DNA of 13,539 nt, from assembly GCA_002474405.1 (NCBI GenBank), contig DLQW01000078.1, positions 27,860 to 41,398 on the forward strand. The letters are read 5' to 3'. The translations under genes were made by a program, and so were the position numbers. Shown piece after piece: positions 6,314 to 13,539 of the stretch. The stretch is from Christensenella sp. UBA7597. GTDB lineage: Bacteria > Bacillota > Clostridia > Christensenellales > Borkfalkiaceae. The notes beneath the pieces are model-generated. The model was not told the origin of the DNA. It saw only the letters and a list, made by a program, of their open reading frames with translations, and searched no databases. Each line of letters opens with the position of its first letter. Position 1 is the first letter of the stretch.

Positions 6314-9300
6314 TTGAAAGAGGAGAACGGCAACGCGGGGAAAAATGCGGAAGAAAAAGCCGCATCCGGAAAGAAAAATAACGAAAACGCGCTGATAACG
6401 AAAGAGAGTATCGGCGCCGTGGGCGCATTGTTTTCCGCGCTCGCTTTTTTAATCCTTGCCACGCGCTCGTTGATTTTCGGCGACGTCGGCATGGCTGTCA
6501 ATTCGTTCTTACTCGGCGTGTTCGGGTACGGAGCGTATTTTTTCGTACCGCTGATTTTTATTCTGTCCGTTGCGGCGTTTATCGGCAAGCGCATTTTTAA
6601 AAACAAGCCTGCCGCCGTGTTCGCCGTTATATCTTTGTTTATCATACTGTTAATCGTGCACGGTGCCGTTACGGCGTCGTGGCAGCGCGAAGGTTATTTT
6701 TCGGCATGCTTCACCGCGGCGGAAGGGGGCGTAAAAACCTGCTCTCCCGCAGGCTGGCTCGGCGGACTTATCGTTGGCGCGCTGTTTGCCGTATCCGGCA
6801 AAGCGGGTACGTTCGTCATCCTCGCCATGGCGCTGGTATGCTTTTTTGCTTTAACGGCGCGGGCGGTGTCGGGCAGGTCGGTCATCGGCGCGGCGATTTC
6901 GAAAATCAAATCGAAAAAAACCTCGAAAACAGACGTAAAATCCGCGGAAAATACGCAAATAAACCCAAACGGCGATTTTACCGAAGCCGCCGCGGCAACG
7001 GTAAATCCTTCGTCGGCTGCGTACGGCGCTTTCGCGCGGGAACAAAACGGCGCACAGCAGAATTATACGCAAAATTACGGCGGGGCGTACGATGCTTCCC
7101 GCCCCGGCGATTCATCGCCTTACAATTATCCGTACAACAACAATGCGCAGGGCGCATACGATAATCGCGGTGCGAACGGCTATAACGCAAACGGCGGTTT
7201 CTCTGCCGGAAACGGAGCCTTTCCCGCATACGAAAAACGGAACGAATACGGGTTCCCCGCGGATAACGTCCGTCAGCGCCCCGGCGTTACTTTGTCGAAA
7301 AATATTTCCGATCGCACGCAGAATTTCGGCGGTAATTTTACGGCGAATCCTTATAACGGCGTTGGCGCGGGCTTTAACGGGCAGCCGTCGAATCCTTCGC
7401 CCAAAGCGCCCGATTCTTTCTCGCCGTTCGGTTCTTCCTATTACGGCAACAACGCGGGCGGCACGGCGGAAAACGGCGCGCAACCCGTACAGAACGGCAG
7501 AGAGCTTATTTACGGCGGCGATGCCGTGGAAAGTTTCCGTAACAATCTGATTTTCGATCCCGATTCTAAATTCAATCGCAGAAAATCCGCGGCAAACGAG
7601 CCGATTTCGGCGGCGCGGAATTTCACCGAAACGCCCGCAACGCCTCGTCCGGCACAGCCCGCGCACCCGGCGTCGCCGGCTTCGACAAGCGGGTTCGGCG
7701 GTTCGTATACCGATTCTTATGCCGATTCCGTCAACGGAAACTTCTCGCAGGAACGCGTGGTTTCCGATAAACAGGAAACAAATAACAACGGAACATATTT
7801 CCGCGGCACGCCGGAAAATCCGGTAAGCTCCGGCACGGATTTCACGCGCGGGGCAACGCCTCCGGCATCGTCCGGAACGAATGCGCCTTATTCCCGCGAA
7901 ACTTCCGATTTCGCTTCGCGCGGAACAAGCGGAACAACGGATTTTACCTCGTTCGATTCCCGCAACAATCAGCCCGCGGCGGATTTTTCCGGAAGCGATT
8001 CCCGTAACGATTTTACGGCGGATACCGGTTCTTCTTCAACCGGGCGTTTCGCGCGCGATGCTTCTCGCGACGATTTGCCTGCGGATAATCTTTCCCGCGG
8101 CGGCGCCGATTTTACTTCCTATAACGATTTTTCGGGCAGAGACGGAGACCGCGGCGCCGATTTTTCCGCAAACGGCAGGGAAACGGACTTCGATAACGAT
8201 AGCCGAGATTCCCGCAGCGCCCGCGGCGAAGATTTTACGTCGATTTTCGATGACGAGGAAGATTCGCTTTCTTCCGATCGCGGCGATCGTTCGTCCGATT
8301 TCACGTCTTTTTCTTCGCGCGAAGATTCCGTTCGCGGCTTGAACGACGATTTGCGCGATTTCGGAAGCAGCCGCGATAGTCTGCGTGACGGCGGCGATAT
8401 ACGCGCTTCGCAGCCCGACGATTTTTCGAAAGATTTAAATCCCGGCGCCGATAGGGGAGAAACGGATATTTCCGGCATCGGTTCCCGCGGAACAGATGTC
8501 GGCGCAAGGGGGACTTTCACGCCCGCGCAACCGGAAAGACCTGTTTCCCGTCCTGCGCCCGTGCCGCCTCCTCCGCCCGCGCCGAAGCCCCGCGTGATGC
8601 GCCCCTATAAAAGCGCGCCGCTCGATTATTTCGATTGCACCGAAACGCGTCCCGATCAGAATTCCGTGGAAATCGACGAAAACAAAGCCACGATTCTGGA
8701 TACGCTGGAAGCGTTCAAAGTGCCCGATGCTTCCATCGCTTCGGTAACCTGCGGACCTACGGTAACGCGCTACAACGTAGCCGTGCCCCGCAATATTTCG
8801 CCTAAAAAAGTGGTGGCGCTCGATCAGCCTATCGCCATGAATCTTCATGCGAAAAACGGCGTAAACATTGCTCCGAATTTCGAAGACGGCACCATCAGCG
8901 TGGAAGTTCCCAACAAAAAGCGGCAGACGGTAACGCTCGGCAGCATGCTTGTTGCGGACGAATACATCAATTCCAAGCCAAACGCGCTGGTGTTTGCCAT
9001 GGGTAAAACGGTAGATAACGTAAAAACTTACGGCGATATCCGTAAAATGACGCACGTGCTTGTGGCAGGTACTTCGGGCTCCGGTAAAACGGCGTTTTTA
9101 CACTCCATCATCATTTCGCTCATCATGAAGTATTCTCCCGCCGATTTGCGCCTTATTTTAATCGATCCCAAAAAGACGGAATTCGTCGTATACGAAGGGC
9201 TGCCGCATCTTGTCATCAACGAAGTTTTGTCCGATACGAATAAGGTAATTCAAAGTTTGAACTGGGCGATTGCCGAAATGGAGAGAAGATACGATCTGTT

Positions 9301-10069
9301 CAGCAAGAAGAGCCGTTCCGGAACGTATGTAATCGACATCGACGAATACAACGCGAATCTGACGGAGGGCGAAGAAAAACTTCCGAAAATCGTGATTATC
9401 GCCGACGAGGTTGCCGCGATGATGCAGGATGCGAAGAAAGACATGGAAGATCGTATTCAGAATCTTACGCAGAAATCCCGTGCCACGGGTATCCACGTCA
9501 TTCTCGCCACGCAGCGCCCGTCTACCGACGTAATCACGGGCGTCATCAAGAGCAATCTGAAATCGCGTATCGCGCTTTCGGTGGCGCAGGAAATCGATTC
9601 GCGCGTAATTTTGGATGAATCGGGCGCGCAGAACCTGCTCGGTCAGGGCGACTTATTGTATTCCACCGAGGGTACGAAAACGCCTGTCCGTATGCAGGCG
9701 CCGTTCATTTCTTCCGAAAAAGCGCAGGAAGTCATCCGCTACATCAAAGAGAACAACGATTGCTACTTCAACGAAGAAGCGGCGGCGTTTATCGATAAGC
9801 CCAAAGGGCAGAACGGCGGTTTCGGCGGCGATGCTTCCGAGGACGACGAGGTGGATTACGTATACATAGACGCGCTCAGAAACGTAATTTTAAGCGGCAG
9901 CGCCTCCATTTCCCTCGTACAGCGCAAATGTTCCGTCGGTTACAACAAAGCCGGGAAAATTATCGAGTGGATGGAAGATCAGGGCTATATTTCCGCATTC
10001 GACGGCGCGAAAGCCCGTAAAGTGCTGATTACCCCCGAACAATTCGAAGAGAAATACGGTCCGTTGTAA
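6314..10069 (+). CDS. ftsK: DNA translocase FtsK/SpoIIIE with very long linker
   Basis: 1251 residues starting with TTG; GGAGGTG (6302-6308) ends five bases upstream and fixes this start. FtsK is a septal hexameric ATPase that pumps chromosome ends into daughter cells. Residues about 33-183 hold four or five membrane segments. Residues about 205-760 are a low-complexity linker: the first part is rich in Asn, Gly, Tyr and Gln, the second in Ser, Asp, Arg and Phe with DFTS-like repeats, and it closes with a proline run near 744-757. The motor follows: the alpha/beta region around 785-915 (CGPTVTRYNV, LHAKNGVNIAP), Walker A GTSGSGKT at 919-926, Walker B KIVIIADE at 1025-1032, then ATQRPSTDVITGVIKSNL, and the DNA-reading gamma winged helix at about 1181-1245 (ASISLVQRKCSVGYNKAGKI). 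SpoIIIE is near 790 residues; this resembles the long-linker plan of E. coli FtsK. First gene of the ftsK-rimO-pgsA-cinA run. Confidence 0.96.
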   Translation: MKEENGNAGKNAEEKAASGKKNNENALITKESIGAVGALFSALAFLILATRSLIFGDVGMAVNSFLLGVFGYGAYFFVPLIFILSVAAFIGKRIFKNKPAAVFAVISLFIILLIVHGAVTASWQREGYFSACFTAAEGGVKTCSPAGWLGGLIVGALFAVSGKAGTFVILAMALVCFFALTARAVSGRSVIGAAISKIKSKKTSKTDVKSAENTQINPNGDFTEAAAATVNPSSAAYGAFAREQNGAQQNYTQNYGGAYDASRPGDSSPYNYPYNNNAQGAYDNRGANGYNANGGFSAGNGAFPAYEKRNEYGFPADNVRQRPGVTLSKNISDRTQNFGGNFTANPYNGVGAGFNGQPSNPSPKAPDSFSPFGSSYYGNNAGGTAENGAQPVQNGRELIYGGDAVESFRNNLIFDPDSKFNRRKSAANEPISAARNFTETPATPRPAQPAHPASPASTSGFGGSYTDSYADSVNGNFSQERVVSDKQETNNNGTYFRGTPENPVSSGTDFTRGATPPASSGTNAPYSRETSDFASRGTSGTTDFTSFDSRNNQPAADFSGSDSRNDFTADTGSSSTGRFARDASRDDLPADNLSRGGADFTSYNDFSGRDGDRGADFSANGRETDFDNDSRDSRSARGEDFTSIFDDEEDSLSSDRGDRSSDFTSFSSREDSVRGLNDDLRDFGSSRDSLRDGGDIRASQPDDFSKDLNPGADRGETDISGIGSRGTDVGARGTFTPAQPERPVSRPAPVPPPPPAPKPRVMRPYKSAPLDYFDCTETRPDQNSVEIDENKATILDTLEAFKVPDASIASVTCGPTVTRYNVAVPRNISPKKVVALDQPIAMNLHAKNGVNIAPNFEDGTISVEVPNKKRQTVTLGSMLVADEYINSKPNALVFAMGKTVDNVKTYGDIRKMTHVLVAGTSGSGKTAFLHSIIISLIMKYSPADLRLILIDPKKTEFVVYEGLPHLVINEVLSDTNKVIQSLNWAIAEMERRYDLFSKKSRSGTYVIDIDEYNANLTEGEEKLPKIVIIADEVAAMMQDAKKDMEDRIQNLTQKSRATGIHVILATQRPSTDVITGVIKSNLKSRIALSVAQEIDSRVILDESGAQNLLGQGDLLYSTEGTKTPVRMQAPFISSEKAQEVIRYIKENNDCYFNEEAAAFIDKPKGQNGGFGGDASEDDEVDYVYIDALRNVILSGSASISLVQRKCSVGYNKAGKIIEWMEDQGYISAFDGAKARKVLITPEQFEEKYGPL

Positions 10070-10141
10070 TTTTTGCGGCAGCCGCTTTGAACGTATGCGG
10101 CGAAAAGCAGAACAACGAACCGAAGAGGAAAGAAAAAGCAA

Positions 10142-11473
10142 GTGAAGGAACAGAAAAAATTCGGCGTAATATCGCTCGGCTGCGATAAAAACCGCGTAGA
10201 CAGCGAAAAATGTATCGCCGTATTGCAAAACGCGGGCTATATGTTAACGAACGACGTGCGGGAAGCGCAGATCGTCGTCATCAATACGTGCGCGTTTTTA
10301 CAGTCCGCGCGGGAAGAATCGGTGGAAACCGTTATCGAAACGGCGGGTTATAAAAGCGAAAAACTGGAAAAAATCGTAGTAACGGGTTGTCTGCCGCAAA
10401 AATATGCGGCGGAAGTTTTCCCCGCGCTTACGGAAGGCGACGTTTTTCTCGGCATTAACGATTACGATTTACTGCCGTCCGCGCTTGAAACGGCGTACCG
10501 GACGGGCGAAAGGGTAAATCTGGTGGGCAAAGGCGCCGATACGTTCCGTTTCGCGCGCACGCTCACCACGGCGCCGTATCTTGCATATCTGAAAATCGCC
10601 GACGGCTGCTATAATCATTGCACGTATTGCCTGATTCCGAAAATCCGCGGCAAGTACCGTTCGTATCCCATGGAAAAATTGCTGGAAGAAGCGAAAGAGC
10701 TGGGCGAAGTGAAAGAACTGGTGCTCGTTGCGCAGGATACCACGCGTTACGGCGAAGATTTATACGGCGAAAACCGTTTTCCGCAGCTGATTCGTCGGCT
10801 TTCCTTGCTGGAAAATATCGGTTCGATCCGCCTTTTATATTGCTATCCCGACGCGTTCTCCGACGAACTCATCGAAGAAATCAGAACCAACGATAAAGTA
10901 ATCAAGTATGCGGATATCCCGTTGCAGCATTCGGAAAATCGCATTCTGAAACTGATGAACCGTCGCGGCACGCGCGAAGAATATCTGGCGCTTATCGCAA
11001 AATTGAAAGCGAGAATTCCCGGCATTGCGCTGCGTTCCACGTTTATTTCGGGCTTTCCGTCGGAAACGGAGGAAGAATTCGAAGCGATGCAAGCGTTTTT
11101 AAAGGAAGCGGAACTGTTCAACTGCGGATTTTTCGCATATTCCCGCGAACCGGACACCGCCGCGGCGAAAATGCGCGGACAGGTACACTATAAAACGAAA
11201 GAACGGCGCGTGCGCGCGTTATACGAAACGCAGCGGCAGATTTCCGAAAAGATTTTATCCGGTTTCAAAGGCAAAACGCTGCGCGTTTTGTGCGAAGGAA
11301 TCGATTACGATAAACAACTGTTTGTGGGCAGAGCGTATTTTTCCGCTCCGGAAATCGACGGCAGAATATATTTCAATGCGCCCGAAGCGGAAGAGGGGAA
11401 AGAATACGACGTCGTCGTTTCCGAAGTTTCCGCGCCCGATCTTTTCGGCGCAACGAAAGATTATCCGGTATGA
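10142..11473 (+). CDS. rimO: Ribosomal protein S12 methylthiotransferase RimO
   Basis: 443 residues from a GTG start; the ribosome site is modest (AGAGGAAAG, 10124-10132). RimO is a radical-SAM enzyme with two iron-sulfur clusters that adds a methylthio group to an aspartate of ribosomal protein S12. The N-terminal MTTase domain supplies three cluster cysteines, C14 (SLGCDKNRVDSE), C50 (VINTCAF) and C83 (VTGCLPQ). The radical-SAM motif CxxxCxxC is C156-C160-C163, followed by LIPKIRGKYRS. PLQH, MNRRGT and RSTFISGFPSETEEEF follow, and the C-terminal 65 or so residues fit a TRAM RNA/protein-binding domain. SLGCDKN...VDSE and the IPKIRG block favour RimO over the tRNA enzymes MiaB and MtaB. It lies 72 bases after ftsK with no T-run terminator between; the gap has only the short palindrome GCGGCAGCCGC at 10075-10085. 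Confidence 0.93.
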   Translation: MKEQKKFGVISLGCDKNRVDSEKCIAVLQNAGYMLTNDVREAQIVVINTCAFLQSAREESVETVIETAGYKSEKLEKIVVTGCLPQKYAAEVFPALTEGDVFLGINDYDLLPSALETAYRTGERVNLVGKGADTFRFARTLTTAPYLAYLKIADGCYNHCTYCLIPKIRGKYRSYPMEKLLEEAKELGEVKELVLVAQDTTRYGEDLYGENRFPQLIRRLSLLENIGSIRLLYCYPDAFSDELIEEIRTNDKVIKYADIPLQHSENRILKLMNRRGTREEYLALIAKLKARIPGIALRSTFISGFPSETEEEFEAMQAFLKEAELFNCGFFAYSREPDTAAAKMRGQVHYKTKERRVRALYETQRQISEKILSGFKGKTLRVLCEGIDYDKQLFVGRAYFSAPEIDGRIYFNAPEAEEGKEYDVVVSEVSAPDLFGATKDYPV

Positions 11474-11507
11474 AACAGACCGATAAGTACATAAGGAGAA
11501 AAAATCA

Positions 11508-12095
11508 ATGAATTTACCTAATAAATTATCGCTGATACGAATTTGTTTAATTCCCGTATTCGTATTGTTTTTCTTTCTCACGGCGCTGCCGTATAATTAC
11601 GTTTACGCGGCGGTTGTGTTCGCGGTGGCTGCGGTTACCGATTTTCTTGACGGGCGCATCGCAAGAAAACGCGGACTGGTAACGAATCTCGGCAAATTTC
11701 TCGATCCCATCGCCGATAAAGTGCTGGTGGCTACGGCGTTCGTGTTAATGCTTACGAAGTACGAAATTTTCGGCTTGTTCGGGTACGGTTTTTATGTGGC
11801 GGGCGCGGTTTGCGTATGCCTGATTCTCGCGCGCGAACTTATCATCAGCGCCTTCCGCCAGATTGCGGCGGCAAACGGCGTGGTGCTTGCCGCGGATATG
11901 CTCGGCAAACTGAAAACCAACGCGCAGGATTACTGCGTCGTCGCGTTGATTGCTTCCGCGGCGTTTGCCGGCACGGCGCAGAAAGTTATTTCCGTCATCG
12001 GGCTCGTGCTTTTTGCGGCGGCGGTGATTCTCACGGTAATTTCGGGCGTTTCGTATATCGTAAAAAATCCGGCGGTGTTAAAAACGGAAAAATAA
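11508..12095 (+). CDS. pgsA: CDP-diacylglycerol--glycerol-3-phosphate 3-phosphatidyltransferase PgsA
   Basis: 195 residues, the usual length. ATG at 11508 with AAGGAG (11493-11498) nine bases upstream. PgsA is an integral membrane enzyme that makes phosphatidylglycerol phosphate from CDP-diacylglycerol and glycerol-3-phosphate, committing lipid to the anionic branch. The CDP-alcohol phosphatidyltransferase signature DGx2ARx8Gx3Dx3D is complete: D48, G49, A52, R53, G62, D66 and D70, with D45 just ahead. MNLPNKLSLIRICLIPVFV at the start is the standard N-terminus of PgsA. Hydrophobic segments lie near residues 8-26, 32-46, 72-88, 95-112, 138-155 and 160-185. The gene follows rimO by 34 bases. 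The signature alone does not exclude phosphatidylserine or cardiolipin synthases of the same family, but the rimO-pgsA-cinA-recA order strongly supports PgsA. Confidence 0.93.
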   Translation: MNLPNKLSLIRICLIPVFVLFFFLTALPYNYVYAAVVFAVAAVTDFLDGRIARKRGLVTNLGKFLDPIADKVLVATAFVLMLTKYEIFGLFGYGFYVAGAVCVCLILARELIISAFRQIAAANGVVLAADMLGKLKTNAQDYCVVALIASAAFAGTAQKVISVIGLVLFAAAVILTVISGVSYIVKNPAVLKTEK

Positions 12096-12151
12096 AAGCG
12101 TTCCGAAGCACGGCTCGGCGGACTTGTCATTTTTGTAAAAGGAAAAAATCA

Positions 12152-13228
12152 ATGCAGACGGCGGCAATCATCGTACAAACATTTCCCCTCGGCGATACGG
12201 ATATTTTCGGAGAGCTCGCGCAGGCGGGCAAAATTTCGGAAATCCGTTTTTTGCCGTACGGAGAAAGTACGCCTTCCGTCGTCTTGTCTTATGCGGTGCA
12301 GTCCGATTCCGTGCTTGTTTTTGCCGAAAGCAACGCGCTGTCCGCGCTTTCCGAAGCGCTTGCGGCGGAATCCGACGATTTTCTGCAATGCTCCGAGGAC
12401 GGTTCCGGAGTGTTCAAGAAAGGGGAAGCGGATATATTTCTGGCTCCGTTCGAAGCGGAACGGCGGCGCGCCTATATGAAAAACATATGTCTGCCGAGGC
12501 TGAAACGCAAAGGCGCGATTGCGGAAAAAATCGTATTCCGCGGCGTCGGCTGCGATAAAAAAACAGTGGCGCAGTGTATCGCGCAAGGCGAAAAAACGGC
12601 GGAAGCGGCAGGAAAAAAACTGGAATTTTTCGTTTCGGAACACTTCGACGATACGCGTATCGAAGTCGTTTACCCGCCCGACGCGCCGAAACTTTTAATG
12701 GACGGCATTACCCGAATTTTCGCGGAAACTTTTTCCGAAGAATTATATTCCATGGACGATACGCCGCTGGAAAAACGTCTGTGCGAACTTTTAAAAGTGC
12801 GCGGCAAAAAAATCAGCGTTGCCGAATCGTTCACGGGGGGCGGCGTGGGTAGTCGCATCGTTTCCGTTCCGGGCGCCAGCGAAGTGTATTTTGAGGGACT
12901 GAACACCTATAACGGCGACGCGAAAATCAAACGCTTGAACGTTTCCCCGTTCACCCTGAATACGTCCGGCGCCGTTTCCGATCAGACGGCGTACGAAATG
13001 TGCGCGGGGCTTTTATCTTCGGGCGATTGCGACGCGGCAATCGCCACCACGGGGCTGGCGGGGCCGAAAAGCGACGAAAGCGGACTCCCCGTGGGGTTAT
13101 GCTTTCTGGCGGCGGGGCTGGACGGAAAAATTTATATCGCCCGTCATATTTTTACGGGCTCGCGCAAAGAAATCACCGAAAAAGCTATCAATCACGCGTT
13201 GTTCTGGGCGTATAAACATTTAAAATAA
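12152..13228 (+). CDS. cinA: CinA family protein: PncC-type amidase domain with a degenerate N-terminal domain
   Basis: 358 residues from ATG 12152, with AAAGGA (12138-12143) eight bases upstream. The frame is open far upstream, but that part overlaps pgsA and has no such site. The C-terminal domain is clear CinA/PncC: SVAESFTGGGVGSRI at 222-236, then GASEVYFEGLNTYNGDAK, GAVSDQTAYEM and TTGLAGP at 299-305, followed by a PVGLCFLA strand. PncC-type domains deamidate nicotinamide mononucleotide for NAD recycling. The middle (about residues 100-215) fits the CinA linker domain. The N-terminal 95 residues occupy the place of the MoCF/COG1058 domain, normally near 165 residues with a GGLGPTxDD loop, but no such loop exists here; it looks shortened and eroded. 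The gene sits between pgsA and recA as in many Firmicutes and is probably cotranscribed from ftsK onward. Confidence 0.86.
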   Translation: MQTAAIIVQTFPLGDTDIFGELAQAGKISEIRFLPYGESTPSVVLSYAVQSDSVLVFAESNALSALSEALAAESDDFLQCSEDGSGVFKKGEADIFLAPFEAERRRAYMKNICLPRLKRKGAIAEKIVFRGVGCDKKTVAQCIAQGEKTAEAAGKKLEFFVSEHFDDTRIEVVYPPDAPKLLMDGITRIFAETFSEELYSMDDTPLEKRLCELLKVRGKKISVAESFTGGGVGSRIVSVPGASEVYFEGLNTYNGDAKIKRLNVSPFTLNTSGAVSDQTAYEMCAGLLSSGDCDAAIATTGLAGPKSDESGLPVGLCFLAAGLDGKIYIARHIFTGSRKEITEKAINHALFWAYKHLK

Positions 13229-13244
13229 TCCGAAAAAATTTTGT

Positions 13245-13260
13245 CGGCGGTTTTCCGCCG
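13245..13260 (+). promoter_or_regulatory. Hairpin in the cinA-recA gap
   Basis: CGGCGG (13245-13250), a TTTT loop and CCGCCG (13255-13260) form a perfect six-base GC stem. No T-run follows on the + strand, so it is not a standard terminator of cinA. It could pause polymerase, shape the recA leader, or act as a weak terminator on the other strand. TATAAT-like bases at 13283-13288 are only 17 bases from the recA ATG, overlap the ribosome-site region and lack a -35, so I do not call a recA promoter. Confidence 0.4.
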
Positions 13261-13305
13261 GAGAAGATATAAAACAGTAAAATATAATCAGGAGAAAAAA
13301 CATAA

Positions 13306-13539
13306 ATGGCAATCGAAAAAAATTCCGAAAAAATGAAAGCTCTCGACGCCGTTCTCATGCAGATCGAAAAGCAGTACGGCAAGGGCTCGATCATGCGCCT
13401 CGGCGACGAAGCGGGCAATACGGAAATCGACGTGATTCCTTCGGGCTGCTTAACGCTGGATCTGGCGCTCGGCATCGGCGGTTTTCCGCGCGGCAGAATC
13501 ATCGAAATTTACGGTCCCGAATCTTCGGGTAAAACCACG
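13306..13539 (+). CDS. recA: Recombinase RecA, N-terminal 78 residues (cut by window end)
   Basis: ATG at 13306 with AGGAG (13290-13294) 11 bases upstream. RecA forms ATP-bound filaments on single-stranded DNA, drives strand exchange and triggers LexA cleavage. The visible part is typical: [20 protein letters not shown] is the N-terminal helix, then [44 protein letters not shown] with Walker A GPESSGKT at 70-77. The reading frame is open to the last base. It lies 77 bases after cinA. No SOS-type LexA box (GAAC-N4-GTTC or similar) is visible in that gap, and no strong promoter either, so transcription may come partly from cinA. Confidence 0.98.
   Translation, partial: MAIEKNSEKMKALDAVLMQIEKQYGKGSIMRLGDEAGNTEIDVIPSGCLTLDLALGIGGFPRGRIIEIYGPESSGKTT

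Noticed and set aside
7092..7666. Long alternative frames on both strands within the ftsK linker
   Set aside because: The low-complexity, GC-patterned linker leaves several frames open; the translations are Arg/Ile/Thr-rich shadows. The ftsK frame itself runs unbroken from membrane part to motor.
7839..8311. Possible DNA-level tandem repeat or mobile insertion in ftsK
   Set aside because: The DFTS units recur at protein level but the intervening sequence and codons vary, with no direct-repeat borders or inverted ends; it looks like a protein motif array rather than an inserted element.
10075..10085. GCGGCAGCCGC palindrome after ftsK as a terminator
   Set aside because: The single-base centre is too short for an efficient hairpin loop and no T-run follows, so transcription into rimO is expected to continue.
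11810..12151. Upstream open frame in phase with cinA, overlapping pgsA
   Set aside because: It is the +1 shadow of pgsA, has basic low-sense composition and no ribosome site; the ATG at 12152 has AAAGGA at the correct distance and begins the conserved protein.
13283..13288. TATAAT as a recA promoter -10
   Set aside because: No -35 at 16-18 bases upstream, and the implied start would fall after the ribosome site at 13290-13294.

Overview
The window is a compact stretch of housekeeping genes, all on the + strand, from a bacterium of balanced to slightly high GC. The gene content and order (murA end, ftsQ, ftsA, ftsZ, murC, ftsK, rimO, pgsA, cinA, recA) point to a Firmicute of clostridial type. 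In that group ftsK-rimO-pgsA-cinA-recA is a familiar run. The purine-rich Shine-Dalgarno sites and sigma-A-type promoters fit the same group. The flavin reductase family member between murC and ftsK resembles proteins common in anaerobic gut Firmicutes. A more precise placement, for example in an uncultured Christensenellales-like lineage, would be a guess.

Layout: (1) 1-1071 holds the last 70 codons of murA and then ftsQ, closed by an intrinsic terminator. (2) 1141-3966 is an ftsA-ftsZ transcription unit. It has its own near-consensus promoter, an ATGA overlap between the two genes and a terminator. (3) 3980-6129 is a murC plus flavin reductase unit with a likely promoter and a strong terminator. 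(4) 6253 onward is an ftsK-rimO-pgsA-cinA run driven by an extended -10 promoter. No convincing terminator appears before recA, whose first 78 codons close the window. No gap exceeds 300 bases; the two largest (221 and 290 bases) contain the terminators and promoters listed.

Together the genes cover precursor synthesis for the cell wall (MurA, MurC), the division ring and its membrane anchor (FtsZ, FtsA, FtsQ), chromosome translocation at the septum (FtsK), ribosomal protein S12 modification (RimO), anionic phospholipid synthesis (PgsA), NMN or nucleotide repair (CinA) and recombination (RecA).

I found no mobile element, CRISPR array, tRNA, rRNA or toxin/defence system, and no evidence of an undescribed system. 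The points worth a second look are variations on known proteins: an FtsA with eroded nucleotide-binding motifs, an FtsZ with an acidic N-terminal tail and a long Gln/Asn/Met-rich linker, an FtsK with a linker of about 550 residues containing a repeated DFTS-type motif, and a CinA whose N-terminal domain has lost its signature. There is also an operator-like inverted repeat centred on the ftsAZ -10 box.
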